From: Alphaproteobacteria bacterium
GTDB lineage: Bacteria; Pseudomonadota; Alphaproteobacteria; Micropepsales; Micropepsaceae
Length of the DNA: 64,000 nucleotides
Reading direction: 5' to 3'
Assembly (NCBI GenBank): GCA_017308475.1
Contig: JAFKEU010000006.1
Span: 269,694 to 333,693, forward strand
Shown here: positions 9,333 to 18,183 of the stretch, piece after piece
Layout of the letters: the number at the start of each line of letters is the position of its first letter
How positions within the stretch are numbered: the first letter of the stretch is position 1
Position numbers and translations under genes: made by a program
The notes under the pieces: model-generated
Seen by the model: the letters and a program-made list of their open reading frames with translations, nothing else
Told to the model about the DNA's origin: nothing
The model's database searches: none

Positions 9333-9455
9333 GGTCTGCCCTTCCGAATGTTCCGCCTCGCGGGTCTGACGCCCGTATGGCCGTACTATAGCCATTCCGG
9401 CGGGCGGGTCAGGCCGCGCGGATGAAGAATGATCCATGCCGGGTGTGAAATCGTT

Positions 9456-10733
9456 TCAGTCCTGCTCGAACTTGCGGGCCGAACGCAGTGACGCCGCCAC
9501 GATGCTGGCGGCCAGCGGCCCCAATCCCAGCGCCATGATTGCGAGCGAATAGTTGCCGGTGACCTGGCGCACCCAGCCGACCATATAAGGCCCCACGAAG
9601 CTGCCCAGGTTGGACACCGCATTGATCAGCGCCAGGCCCGCCGCCGCTGCCGGCCCCGACAGCATCGCCGAAGGCACCGCCCAGAACACCGCGACGTAAC
9701 AGAAGACGCCACTGATCCCCAGCGTCAGCGCCACCATGATCGCCACCGGATCGCGCAGCACCGCGCACGCAACCAGCCCCAGGCCGGAAATCGCCGCCGG
9801 GATAGCCGCGTGCCAGTTGCGTTCCCGCCTGCGATCCGAGCGAATGCTCCACAGCGCCATCGCCACCGCCGCCGCCGCGAAAGGAACGGCGTTGACCAGC
9901 GGCGTCATCGCAGCGGAAACGCCGAGCTGGTGGATCATTTGCGGCAGGAACAGGATCAGCCCATAGGCGGCCGCGTTGATGCCCACGCCGGCCAGCGCGA
10001 TCAGCCATACAGTGCCGTTGGTCAGTGCGCCCGCGACGCTGAAGCGCTGCACGCTTTCGCGGTGCTGCCTTTCGCTGTCCAGCTGGGCGACCAGCCACGC
10101 CTTTTCGGACTGCGGCAGCCAGGGCGCGGCAGAGGGGCCTTCGGGCAAGGCGAAGCGGAAGCAAAGGCCCAGTGCGATGGTGGGCAGCGCCTGCAGGACG
10201 AACAGCCATTGCCAGCCCCTGAGGCCTGCAATGCCGTCCATCAGCAGGATGGGCTGCGAGATCAGCGATCCCACCATGATGGAAAAGGGCGTCGACAGGA
10301 TCAACAGCATCAGCATGCGCACGCGATAGCGCTCGGGCGCCCACATGGTGAGGATGTAAAGCAGGCCCGGATAGAGCCCTGCCTCGCCAACGCCGAGGAT
10401 GAAGCGCACCAGATAGAAGCTGTGCGGCCCCACGACAAAGGCGTTTAGCAGCGAGGCGATGCCCCACAGCGTGGTGATCAGCGGAATCCACACGCGCGCG
10501 CCCAGCCTCGCCAGCACCAGGTTGGACGGCACCGAGAAAGCAACGTAGCCGACAAAGAACAATCCGCCCGCCAGGCCATACTGTTCCGAATTCAGCCCCA
10601 GGTCCGCGTTCATGGTGAGGGCGGCGAAGCCCACATTCACCCGGTCGATATAGGCGACGAAATAGGCCGCGAACAGCAGCGGTAATATCCGCCACATGAC
10701 ATGGCGGACGGCGGATGCTTCCGGTGCCGGCAC
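9456..10733 (-). CDS. MFS transporter, anion:cation symporter-like
   Basis: A 425-residue major facilitator protein with twelve predicted membrane segments. The N-terminal signature LFAAYFVAYIDRVNVGFAALTMNADLGLNSEQYGLAGG is typical of the anion:cation symporter subfamily (tartrate, phthalate, galactarate and glucarate carriers). PSNLVLARLGARVWIP is the A-like loop motif. It starts with GTG at 10733, preceded by GAGGGGG at good spacing. The glycosidase-like gene follows on the same strand after 123 bp, so the carrier could import a sugar-acid released by it (inference). The substrate is not determined by sequence. Confidence 0.9.
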   Translation of the reverse strand: MPAPEASAVRHVMWRILPLLFAAYFVAYIDRVNVGFAALTMNADLGLNSEQYGLAGGLFFVGYVAFSVPSNLVLARLGARVWIPLITTLWGIASLLNAFVVGPHSFYLVRFILGVGEAGLYPGLLYILTMWAPERYRVRMLMLLILSTPFSIMVGSLISQPILLMDGIAGLRGWQWLFVLQALPTIALGLCFRFALPEGPSAAPWLPQSEKAWLVAQLDSERQHRESVQRFSVAGALTNGTVWLIALAGVGINAAAYGLILFLPQMIHQLGVSAAMTPLVNAVPFAAAAVAMALWSIRSDRRRERNWHAAIPAAISGLGLVACAVLRDPVAIMVALTLGISGVFCYVAVFWAVPSAMLSGPAAAAGLALINAVSNLGSFVGPYMVGWVRQVTGNYSLAIMALGLGPLAASIVAASLRSARKFEQD

Positions 10734-10798
10734 GATTTGCCCCCTCTGCCGCGAAGCCTAGAGAGCATGCAGGCGCCGTTCAAGCCCGCTAAGCCATC

Positions 10799-11338
10799 TC
10801 AGGCCGTCTTGCGGGACCCTTTCGGCATCATGCGTTGGATCAGCCCGTCATGCGCGATCGCCTGATGATAGAACGCCGCCGCGATATGGCCCAGGGCCAG
10901 CAGCACCAGCGCATAGGACGCAATCTCGTGCAGTTCGGTCAGGGGCCGGAAGATTTCCGGTGTGCGCTGCACCAGCGGGGGCATCGCGAACAGCCCGAAA
11001 TCGATGCCGCGTCCGCGATAGAGCAGGGTGGGTATGCCGATGACCGGTACCACCAGCATCAGCAGGTACATCAGCCCGTGCCCCACCTTCGATGCCACCC
11101 GCGACAGCGGCGTGATGGTCTGCGGCAGGGGCGGAGGCCGGTGGACAATGCGCCAGCCGATGCGGACCAAGGTAAGGACCAGGATCGCCAGCCCAACCAG
11201 AACGTGGGTGTTGACCACGGCATCCTCATAGGCCTTGGGGAAGTCATCCACCGTCAGGCCCAAAAGGAACGTCACCGCTATCAGGACGGCGATGCTCCAG
11301 TGAAGCAGCATGGCGATCCCATCGTATCGCTCGTTCAT
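10799..11338 (-). CDS. cytochrome b561
   Basis: A 179-residue di-heme b-type cytochrome of the bacterial b561 family. It has four transmembrane segments and heme-ligand histidines in ERYDGIAMLLHWSIA, in VNTHVLVGLAILVL, in KVGHGLMYLLMLV and in ELHEIASYALVLLALGHIAAAFYH. The family exchanges electrons between quinone pools and periplasmic acceptors or superoxide. AGAGG sits upstream of the ATG. It is divergent from the P-type ATPase with about 110 bp between them, which must hold both promoters. There is no clear functional link to the MFS gene on the same strand. Confidence 0.9.
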   Translation of the reverse strand: MNERYDGIAMLLHWSIAVLIAVTFLLGLTVDDFPKAYEDAVVNTHVLVGLAILVLTLVRIGWRIVHRPPPLPQTITPLSRVASKVGHGLMYLLMLVVPVIGIPTLLYRGRGIDFGLFAMPPLVQRTPEIFRPLTELHEIASYALVLLALGHIAAAFYHQAIAHDGLIQRMMPKGSRKTA

Positions 11339-11447
11339 TGAAACCTCTGTATCCTGATCCTATGACGCTAGTACGGTGGCCCCGGGTGAACCTTGCGCCA
11401 TATCAAGTCTTCTTCCGGCCTTGGCTGGTCTTTGGGAGGCTTCAGGA

Positions 11448-13997
11448 TTGACACAGCTGGAAGACCGGATGGAACCGCGCGTCGATACGGGCCTCTCGAG
11501 CGCCGAAGCCGCGCTGCGCCTGCGCCGTTTCGGGCCCAACGAACTTCCCAGCCCGGAGCGGCGCAACCTGCTGCGCATCGTGCTGGACACGCTCCGCCAG
11601 CCCATGTTCGCGCTTCTGGCGGTCGGCGCGCTGGTCTATCTGCTGCTGGGCGAGCCGGTGGATGCGGGCGTGCTGGGCGCGTTCGCCACCCTGTCGGTGG
11701 CCATTGGCATCGTGCAGGAAAGCCGCAGCGAAAAGGTGCTGCAGTCGCTGCGCAACCTGGCGAGCCCGCGCGCACTGGTGGTGCGCGACGGCGAGCGCCG
11801 GCGCATCGCCGGGCGCGAGCTGGTGCCCGGCGACATCATCATCCTGGGCGAAGGCGACCGCGTGCCGGCCGACGCCTTCCTGCTGGACTGCGCCGACCTG
11901 CTGGCCGATGAATCGCTGCTGACCGGCGAATCCGTGCCCGTCCGCAAGGTGCCGGGCGGGACGGAGGGAAAGCCGCCCGCCCCCGGCGGCGAGGACCTGC
12001 CCTTCGTCTTCGCCGGCACGCTGGTGGCGCGCGGCAGCGGCGTGGCGTGCGTCGCGGCGACGGGGCTTTCCACGGAGATGGGTGCCATCGGCCGCTCGCT
12101 GCAGTCCATCACCCTGGAACAGCCCCGGCTGCAGAAGCAGCTGCGCTGGCTGGTGCGCGACTTCGCGCTGCTGGGCCTTGGCGTGGCTTCGCTGGTGGTG
12201 CTGCTGGACGGCCTTTTGCGCGACTCCTGGCTGGCGGCGGCGCTGGCGGGAATCGCGGTGGGCATGTCGGTGCTGCCGGAAGAATTTCCCCTGGTCCTGG
12301 CGGTGTTCATGGCGATGGGCGCCTGGCGCATTTCGCGCGCGGGCGTGTTGACCCGCCGCGCCGCCGCGATCGAGACGCTGGGCTCGGCCACGGTGCTGTG
12401 CACCGACAAGACCGGCACGCTGACTGAAAACCGCATGCGGGTGGAGCTTGTCGCGGCCGACGGCATGGTGTGGCGGCACGACGGTGCGCCGCCGCGCGAT
12501 GATCCGGTCAGGGCCGTGCTGCATGCCGCGCTGGGTGCCAGCGCGCCTATCCCCACCGATCCGATGGACCGGGCGATCCACAACGCCGCGGTGGCGGCCG
12601 AACTTGCCGGTCCGGGCACGCTGCTGCACAGCTATGGCCTCAAGCCCGACCTGCCCGCGACGTCCAACATCTGGGACGGGCCGGAAGAGGAAACCGCCAT
12701 CGCCTATGCCAAGGGCGCGCCCGAAACCATCGCTGCCCTGTGCCGCATGCCGCCCGGCGCGCACCAGCAATTGCTGGCCCAGGCCGATGCCCTGGCGGCC
12801 CAGGGCATTCGCCTGCTGGCGGTGGCCGAGGCCGACCTGCCCTGGCGCGACGGCAGCCGTCCCGATTCCCAGCGCGACATCGCCTTCCGCTACCTGGGCC
12901 TGATCGGCTTCGCCGATCCGCTGCGCCAATCGGTGCCCGGCGCGGTCCGTGAATGCCGCAGCGCCGGCATCCGGGTGGTGATGATCACCGGCGACTATCC
13001 CGCCACCGCGCGCGCCATCGCCGCACAAGCGGGGATCGACGGCGGCACCGTGCTGGACGGCGACAGCCTGGAGCGGATGGATGACGCGGCGCTGGCAAAG
13101 GCGGTGCGCGCGACGTCCGTCTTCGCCCGCATCCGCCCCCAGCAGAAGCTGCGCCTGGTGGAAGCGCTGAAGCAGGACGGCGAGATCGTCGCCATGACCG
13201 GCGACGGGGTGAACGATGCCCCCGCCATGAAGGCCGCCCAGATCGGCATCGCCATGGGCGGGCGCGGCACCGACGTGGCGCGCGAGGCCGGCGCGCTGGT
13301 GCTGCTGAACGACGATTTCGCCTCCATCGTCGCCACCATCCGGCTGGGGCGGCGCATCTACGACAATCTGCGCAAGGCCATCGAATACATCATGGCGGTG
13401 CACATCCCCATCGCGGGCCTGGCGCTCCTGCCGCTGTTGTCGGGGCTGCCCCTGATGCTGATGCCGACCCAGATCGCCCTGCTGGAAATGGTGATCGATC
13501 CGGCCTGTTCGGTGGTGTTCGAGGCCGAAGCGGAGGAGCCGGACGTCATGGTCCGCCCGCCGCGCGATCCGGCCACGCCGCTTTTGGGGCGCGGCGCGGC
13601 GCTGTGGGCGCTGGTCCAGGGCGGGGTCGCGCTTCTCATCGTGGCCGCGTCGCTGTTTCTTGGCGCGGCCCTGGGCATGCCGGAAAACGAGTTGCGCGCG
13701 CTGGTCTTCACCGTGCTGGTGCTGATGAATATCGGCCTGATCCTGGTCAACCGCTCCTTCCGCTCGTCACTGCGCGAGGCGCTGCTGCGGCCCAACCCGA
13801 CCCTGTGGCTGCTGGTAACCGCGGTGCTGTCGGTGCTGGCGGTGGCGCTGTACTGGGGTCCCGCGCAGCGGCTTTTCCATTTCGGGCCCCTGCACCTTGA
13901 CGATGCCGCCGCCGTCGCCGTCGCCGGCGTGGTATTCCTGGCGTTGCTGGAAGGGCTCAAAGGCTTGGCCCGCCGCCACCTGAAAGTCCAGATATAG
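11448..13997 (+). CDS. cation-transporting P-type ATPase (TTG start)
   Basis: An 849-residue P-type ATPase. Motifs in order: a TGES actuator loop (LLTGESVPVR), PEEFP in M4 at residues 277-281 where Ca2+ pumps have PEGLP, the phosphorylation site DKTGTLT with Asp320, KGAPE in the nucleotide domain, TGD near residue 525, GDGVNDAP at 585-592, and IDPACSVVFEAE in M6. The overall plan is P2-like, without heavy-metal-binding N-terminal domains; the transported ion is unknown because the M4 motif is altered. The start is taken as TTG at 11448, since GGGAGG at 11434-11439 stands 8 bases before it. The in-frame ATGs at 11376 and 11469 lack such a site. Confidence 0.88.
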   Translation: MTQLEDRMEPRVDTGLSSAEAALRLRRFGPNELPSPERRNLLRIVLDTLRQPMFALLAVGALVYLLLGEPVDAGVLGAFATLSVAIGIVQESRSEKVLQSLRNLASPRALVVRDGERRRIAGRELVPGDIIILGEGDRVPADAFLLDCADLLADESLLTGESVPVRKVPGGTEGKPPAPGGEDLPFVFAGTLVARGSGVACVAATGLSTEMGAIGRSLQSITLEQPRLQKQLRWLVRDFALLGLGVASLVVLLDGLLRDSWLAAALAGIAVGMSVLPEEFPLVLAVFMAMGAWRISRAGVLTRRAAAIETLGSATVLCTDKTGTLTENRMRVELVAADGMVWRHDGAPPRDDPVRAVLHAALGASAPIPTDPMDRAIHNAAVAAELAGPGTLLHSYGLKPDLPATSNIWDGPEEETAIAYAKGAPETIAALCRMPPGAHQQLLAQADALAAQGIRLLAVAEADLPWRDGSRPDSQRDIAFRYLGLIGFADPLRQSVPGAVRECRSAGIRVVMITGDYPATARAIAAQAGIDGGTVLDGDSLERMDDAALAKAVRATSVFARIRPQQKLRLVEALKQDGEIVAMTGDGVNDAPAMKAAQIGIAMGGRGTDVAREAGALVLLNDDFASIVATIRLGRRIYDNLRKAIEYIMAVHIPIAGLALLPLLSGLPLMLMPTQIALLEMVIDPACSVVFEAEAEEPDVMVRPPRDPATPLLGRGAALWALVQGGVALLIVAASLFLGAALGMPENELRALVFTVLVLMNIGLILVNRSFRSSLREALLRPNPTLWLLVTAVLSVLAVALYWGPAQRLFHFGPLHLDDAAAVAVAGVVFLALLEGLKGLARRHLKVQI

Positions 13998-14110
13998 TCC
14001 CGCCTGGACACGCCGCGCACATAAAGGCCATGGACAGCCGGTCCGGGCTGGCGCTTTCCGGGCCGGGTGTTAATTTGCCGCCATCGAATTTTGGGGAAGG
14101 ACGATTTGGG

Positions 14111-15328
14111 ATGAAAACTTTGTCGAAGGCGGCACTTGTGCTGGCACTGGCATCGGTGCCGGCCGCCGCGCAGGTCAATGATGGCGACCAGGCTTCCACG
14201 CCGATGCCCTTCACCATGACCCAGGTGGCGAGCTTCAACCTGCCCTGGCGTATCGCCTTCCTGCCCGACGGCCGCATGCTGGTCACCGAAAAGGTCGGCC
14301 CCATCTGGCTGGTGACCCAGAAGGGCGAAAAGACGCCGGTGGAAGGCGCCCCCCAGGTGCTCTATGGTGGCCAGGGCGGCATGCTGGGCATCTTCGTCTC
14401 GCCCCATTACCGCAGCGACCACAGTGTCTATCTGACCTATTCGGAGCCCAATGAGGGCGGCTCCAGCCTGGCGTTGGCCCGGGCGACCTTGTCGCTGTCC
14501 GGCGGCAAGGCCAGCCTGGAAGGCCTGAAGGTGATCTGGCACGACCCGGCCGGCGGCAAGGGCGGCCAGTTCGGCGCCCAGGTGGCCTTCGCGCCCGACG
14601 GCAAGTCGCTGTTCCTCACCTCCGGCGACCGCCAGCGCTTCTGGATCGCCCAGGATTCCGACGCGCCGATGGGCAAGATCCTGCACCTGACGCTGGACGG
14701 CAAGCCGTCGCCCGACAATCCCATGTACGGCGCCATCGGCGGCGGCAGCTATCCCGTCACCGACCCGCCCAAGGACACCGAAGCGGGCAAGACCGCGCCG
14801 GTGCTGCGCACCTACATCTATCCCGGCCGCAACGAGACCCTCGCCGAGACCTGGACCACCGGCCATCGCACGCCTTACGGCCTGGCCTTCGCTCCCAACG
14901 GCGAATTGTGGGAGGCCGAGCACGCCCCCAAGGCCGGCGACGAGCTGAACCTGATCCAGAAGGGCAAGAATTACGGCTGGCCGCTGGTGGCCTACGGCCC
15001 CAACTATGACGGCGTGCCGATTCCCAGCCCCGACACCCGCCCCGACCTGACCAAGCCGGCGATCTACTGGAGCCCGGTGATCGCGCCGGGCGCGCTGACC
15101 TTCTACAACGGCAACATGTTCCCGCAATGGAAGGGCTCGGCCTTCATTTCCGGCATGGTCACAAAATCGCTCAGCCGTATCACCTTCGACGGCAAGGGCG
15201 GTGCCAAGCCCGCCGAACGCTGGGACATGGGCCACCGCATCCGCGACATGGAAGTGGCGCCCGACGGCGCCATGTGGGTGATCGAAGACGCCAATCCCGG
15301 CGGCCTCTATCGCCTGACCCCCAAATAA
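14111..15328 (+). CDS. soluble PQQ-dependent sugar dehydrogenase-like protein
   Basis: A 405-residue exported six-bladed propeller of the glucose/sorbosone dehydrogenase family (soluble aldose dehydrogenase type). A signal peptide (MKTLSKAALVLALASVPAAAQ) is followed by family blocks: LPWRIAFLPDGRMLVTEK, GGQGGMLGIFVSPHYRSD, ALARATLS, QFGAQVAFAPDGKSLFLTSGDR, TGHRTPYGLAFAPNGELWEAEHAPKAGDELN and GKNYGWP. Such enzymes oxidise aldose sugars in the periplasm using PQQ. The ATG at 14111 has GGGGAAGGA upstream and begins the signal peptide. A 12-bp-stem terminator lies 31 bp after the stop, so it is probably the last gene of its transcript. Confidence 0.9.
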   Translation: MKTLSKAALVLALASVPAAAQVNDGDQASTPMPFTMTQVASFNLPWRIAFLPDGRMLVTEKVGPIWLVTQKGEKTPVEGAPQVLYGGQGGMLGIFVSPHYRSDHSVYLTYSEPNEGGSSLALARATLSLSGGKASLEGLKVIWHDPAGGKGGQFGAQVAFAPDGKSLFLTSGDRQRFWIAQDSDAPMGKILHLTLDGKPSPDNPMYGAIGGGSYPVTDPPKDTEAGKTAPVLRTYIYPGRNETLAETWTTGHRTPYGLAFAPNGELWEAEHAPKAGDELNLIQKGKNYGWPLVAYGPNYDGVPIPSPDTRPDLTKPAIYWSPVIAPGALTFYNGNMFPQWKGSAFISGMVTKSLSRITFDGKGGAKPAERWDMGHRIRDMEVAPDGAMWVIEDANPGGLYRLTPK

Positions 15329-15359
15329 GGTGCTGAAATAGCATCGGCCGAACGACCGG

Positions 15360-15395
15360 CGCCGCGCGGGATCCTCCCGCGCGGCGTTTGTTTTT
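15360..15395 (+). terminator. rho-independent terminator after the sugar dehydrogenase gene
   Basis: A perfect 12-bp stem (15360-15371 pairs with 15375-15386, arms CGCCGCGCGGGA and TCCCGCGCGGCG) with a 3-base loop is followed directly by TTTGTTTTT at 15387-15395. This is the clearest intrinsic terminator in the window and reads on the plus strand. Confidence 0.92.
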
Positions 15396-15422
15396 CGCGC
15401 CGCCTGTTTTATTGCCCGGGCC

Positions 15423-15653
15423 CTAGGGCCAGAGATGACGGCAGGTGCCGTCCGCTTCCTGGATGCAGACAATGGCATCGCCAGGTTCGCGCTCGGCCGC
15501 GGCGATGGCCAGGCTGACGGCCGTGCCGGCCTCATGGGCGAACCGGCCGGTGAAGGCGTCGTCGCGCTCGATCTCCCAGCGCCCGGCGTGCGGAACGACA
15601 TGATATTCGACGGTGCCTTGGGTGGACCCCGACGGGTCTTTCGTCACCCTCAA
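15423..15653 (-). CDS. small DUF2188-like protein
   Basis: A 76-residue protein with the short beta-alpha-beta-like pattern of DUF2188: YHVVPHAGRWEIERDDA, then FAHEAGTAVSLAIAAAERE, then AIVCIQEADGTCRHLWP. No biochemical role is known for this family. It sits beside another small stress-type gene (DUF3606-like) on the same strand, 45 bp downstream of that gene, and the two may form one transcript. No signal peptide or membrane segment is seen. Confidence 0.6.
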   Translation of the reverse strand: MRVTKDPSGSTQGTVEYHVVPHAGRWEIERDDAFTGRFAHEAGTAVSLAIAAAEREPGDAIVCIQEADGTCRHLWP

Positions 15654-15698
15654 ATGTCCTCTTCCCCTCGGCGGTTCCCGGCGCGGGTGCGCGTCCGG

Positions 15699-15881
15699 CT
15701 AACCCAGCCTTTGCGCTGCGATGTCGCAGGCCTCACGCGCGGGCCCATGTTCGGCGATGATGTTGCGCGCCTGCTGGAGGGTGATCCCGTGCTTGTGGGC
15801 AAAATAGGATACTTCATATGGCTCGCTGCCGGAAACCCGGGAACGGTCCTGGGCGCCGCGCAAGCTCTTGTCGTCGGTCAT
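15699..15881 (-). CDS. small DUF3606-like protein
   Basis: A 60-residue protein beginning MTDDKSLRGAQDRSRVSG, with core YEVSYFAHKHGITLQQARNIIAEHGPARE, the helix-turn-helix-like pattern of DUF3606, a family often found near stress genes. The start at 15881 is supported by AGGAG 8 bases upstream on the minus strand; a longer frame to 15965 lacks such support. Function unknown. Confidence 0.7.
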   Translation of the reverse strand: MTDDKSLRGAQDRSRVSGSEPYEVSYFAHKHGITLQQARNIIAEHGPAREACDIAAQRLG

Positions 15882-15991
15882 GGCTATCTCCTGGCAATCT
15901 GCCCCAGCCCCGCCCGTCAGGGACAATCCCAAAACAATGGCTTTGTTCCTGCCGTGTGCATCCATCTAAGGCGAGCATGCGGCGCCCGGGA

Positions 15992-16033
15992 TTGATCGGC
16001 ATCAATTCCCCGGTTCGCCGCTGTTCCTAGATT
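15992..16033 (+). promoter_or_regulatory. FNR/FixK-type box with class II promoter geometry upstream of the lpp-like gene
   Basis: TTGATCGGCATCAA at 15992-16005 fits TTGAT-N4-ATCAA exactly, the consensus for FNR, FnrL and FixK proteins. A -10-like TAGATT at 16028-16033 sits so that a start near 16040 places the box centre at -41.5, the class II activator position. GTTCC-N6-GGAAC (16023-16038) overlaps the -10. The sequence match is seen directly; which regulator binds is inference. The next gene on this strand starts at 16159. Confidence 0.6.
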
Positions 16034-16158
16034 GGAACTCGCGGTGAACTTTTTCCGCGGCCCGGCGTTGCACCTCTGCCGGGCTTCTCGCCATTACGGC
16101 GGGGTCATTCCACGGAGCGTTTTCCTATAAACCGCAAAAAGCTATAAGGAGCAAAGAC

Positions 16159-16470
16159 ATGCAAGCATTGTCATGGAAGAAGAGTGCCGGTCTTATTGTA
16201 CTTGCCGCCCCTCTTCTGGCCGGCGGCTGCGCAACCCGCGAAAGCGTGGAGCATGCCCAGGCCACGGCAGACCAGGCCATGCAGCTGGCCCAGACCGCCA
16301 GCCAGAAGGCCGATGCCGCGATGGCCGCGGCCAATTCGGCGGGCAGCAAGGCCGATGCGGCGATGTCGGCAGCCAATGCAGCGGCCAGCAAGGCCGATGC
16401 CGTCAACGGCAGGGTCGACGAGCTGAACGACAAGGTCGATCGCATGTTTGCGAAGGGCCTGAAGAAATAG
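16159..16470 (+). CDS. Lpp-like alanine-zipper lipoprotein
   Basis: A 103-residue lipoprotein. The N-terminus MQALSWKKSAGLIVLAAPLLAGGC ends in a lipobox (LAGGC) with the lipidated Cys near residue 24. The mature part is an Ala-rich heptad repeat (ADAAMAAANSAGSKADAAMSAANAAASKADAVN), predicted to form a trimeric coiled coil as in enterobacterial Lpp, and ends in KGLKK with terminal lysines that could be linked to peptidoglycan. AAGGAG lies 7 bases before the ATG. The L,D-transpeptidase gene follows after 12 bp, which fits covalent anchoring of the lipoprotein to murein. Confidence 0.8.
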   Translation: MQALSWKKSAGLIVLAAPLLAGGCATRESVEHAQATADQAMQLAQTASQKADAAMAAANSAGSKADAAMSAANAAASKADAVNGRVDELNDKVDRMFAKGLKK

Positions 16471-16482
16471 TACCGGGGAGCG

Positions 16483-17511
16483 ATGTGGCCTCAGGTTTCC
16501 ATTTTCCGCCATAGCGCTCCGTTCCGATTGTTCCGGCCGTTACCCGGTGCCCCGCGCCAGCGGCGCGGGGCCGCCATGGTGTCGGCCTTGGCGCTGTCGG
16601 GTTTGGTGGCAGCGGCGTTGGCGCCGACGGGCGCCCGCGCCATGACCTACGCGCTGGCGCCCGACCAGACGCTTGTGGGCGAAACCGGTTCCTACGTGAC
16701 CCGGAGCGAAGACACGCTGCTCGATGTCGCGCGCAACAACGACCTCGGCTACGGCCAGCTCATGGCCGTCAACAGGGGCATCGATCCCTGGCTGCCGGGG
16801 GAAGGGCACGATGTCAGTCTGCCCGGCGTCTATATTCTGCCGCCGGGACCGCGCGAGGGCATCGTCATCGATCTTGCCGCGCACCGGCTGTTCTATTTTC
16901 CGCCTGGCGGCGGCATGGTCGAGACATATCCCATCGGTGTCGGCGCCGAGGCGGGCATGACCCCGCGCGGCACCACGCGGGTCGTGAGCAAGATTGCCCA
17001 CCCCGCCTGGTATCCGCCAAAATCGATCCGCAAGGAGCGTCCCGAGTTGCCGGCAAGGGTGCCCCCGGGGCCGGACAATCCCCTGGGCGACTATGCGATG
17101 CAGCTTGGCTGGCCGTCCTACCTCATCCACGGCACCAACAAGCCTTATGGCGTGGGCCGCAACGTCAGCCATGGCTGCATCCGCCTTTACCCGGAAGACA
17201 TCAAGAAGCTGTTTGCCGAGGTGCGTGTCGGCACCCCCGTGCGGGTCGTTGACGACCCCGTGCATTTGGCCTGGATCGACGGCGAACTCTATCTGGCGCT
17301 GCCGCCCAGCCGCAGCCAGATGGACCAGATCAGCGAGAATCAGCCCGTAACTCCCCAGGTTCCGCCGGACCTGCAGGCTCGCATCACCGCGGCGGCGGGA
17401 GACGAGGCCGACCGCGTCGACTGGGACAAAGTCGGCCAGGCGGGCGAAACGCGGACGGGGGTGCCGGTCCGCATCACCGAGCCACCGGGCTCCGGCGCGC
17501 CCCTGGAATAG
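16483..17511 (+). CDS. L,D-transpeptidase (YkuD domain) with LysM-like N-terminus
   Basis: A 342-residue exported ErfK/YbiS-type L,D-transpeptidase. An N-terminal hydrophobic signal (MVSALALSGLVAAALAPTGARA) is followed by a LysM-like segment (RSEDTLLDVARNNDLGYGQLMAVN), then the YkuD catalytic domain from GIVIDLAAHRLFYFPPG to the active site HGTNKPYGVGRNVSHGCIRL, with the catalytic Cys in SHGCIR. These enzymes attach Lpp to peptidoglycan or form 3-3 cross-links. It directly follows an Lpp-like gene. GGGGAG lies very close to the ATG at 16483; ATG 16576, which begins the hydrophobic segment, is an alternative start. Confidence 0.88.
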   Translation: MWPQVSIFRHSAPFRLFRPLPGAPRQRRGAAMVSALALSGLVAAALAPTGARAMTYALAPDQTLVGETGSYVTRSEDTLLDVARNNDLGYGQLMAVNRGIDPWLPGEGHDVSLPGVYILPPGPREGIVIDLAAHRLFYFPPGGGMVETYPIGVGAEAGMTPRGTTRVVSKIAHPAWYPPKSIRKERPELPARVPPGPDNPLGDYAMQLGWPSYLIHGTNKPYGVGRNVSHGCIRLYPEDIKKLFAEVRVGTPVRVVDDPVHLAWIDGELYLALPPSRSQMDQISENQPVTPQVPPDLQARITAAAGDEADRVDWDKVGQAGETRTGVPVRITEPPGSGAPLE

Positions 17512-17610
17512 CGCGCTTGCGAACGGGCCGCTGCAGTATAAGAATTTCCTTTACGGGAATTTCACCGGCATGATGGATCATCATGGACGGACCAATGCTG
17601 TACGCTGTCG

Positions 17611-18147
17611 ATGCCTGACCGGTTCCAGTTCGATCGGCGCAATGTCTGCGGGGGCCTTGCCGCCTGTGCTTCCGTGGCGCTTGGGGGGCGCGCGGCCAAG
17701 GCTGAAAGCTGGGCGTCCGGCGCGAACGCCCTGCACATCGTCATACTCAAATCGCGGCGCAAGCTGATGCTGGCGCGGGCGGGCGCAGTCCTCCACACGT
17801 TTCCCATCTGTCTGGGCGCCCACCCCAAGGGGCCCAAGCGCGCGGCGGGCGATGGGCGCACGCCCGAAGGCAACTACCGGATCGACGCGTTCAACGACCA
17901 GAGCCGCTATTACCGCGCGCTGCACATCTCCTATCCCAATGCGGAAGACGAGCGGCTGGCGGCGGCCGCGGGCCTCGCGCCGGGCGGCAACATCGAAATC
18001 CACGGCATGCCGCCCGATTTCGACGATTATGATCCGGCCTTCTTTACCCGCGACTGGACCGAGGGCTGCATCGCCGTCAGCAATCGCGCGATCGACACGA
18101 TCTGGAAAACCGTCGCCCTCGATACGCCGGTCGACATAAGGGCCTGA
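17611..18147 (+). CDS. second L,D-transpeptidase-like protein (YafK type)
   Basis: A 178-residue YkuD-family protein distinct from the preceding one. It has a Tat-like leader (FDRRNVCGGLAACASVALGG), then IVILKSRRKLMLARAGAVLHTFPICLG, GDGRTPEGNYRID and the active-site region IEIHGMP followed by DWTEGCIAVSNRAID, with the nucleophilic Cys in EGCIAV. The layout resembles E. coli YafK/DpaA, a murein-lipoprotein amidase, rather than cross-linking LDTs. If so, this cluster holds both an Lpp-attaching and an Lpp-releasing enzyme (inference). The gap of about 100 bp from the first LDT gene may hold its own promoter. Confidence 0.8.
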   Translation: MPDRFQFDRRNVCGGLAACASVALGGRAAKAESWASGANALHIVILKSRRKLMLARAGAVLHTFPICLGAHPKGPKRAAGDGRTPEGNYRIDAFNDQSRYYRALHISYPNAEDERLAAAAGLAPGGNIEIHGMPPDFDDYDPAFFTRDWTEGCIAVSNRAIDTIWKTVALDTPVDIRA

Positions 18148-18183
18148 GGGCACAAGACGTGACACCGCGCAGTGGCCCGCGGC

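Noticed and set aside
11442..13403. A 653-codon minus-strand open frame opposite the P-type ATPase
   Set aside because: Composition is that of an antisense shadow, with no SD and no recognisable motif.
16023..16038. GGAAC in GTTCC-N6-GGAAC as an EcfG general-stress -35 element
   Set aside because: No CGTT-type -10 follows at 16-17 bp on either strand; the nearest is 27 bp away. The FNR-type promoter explains the region better.
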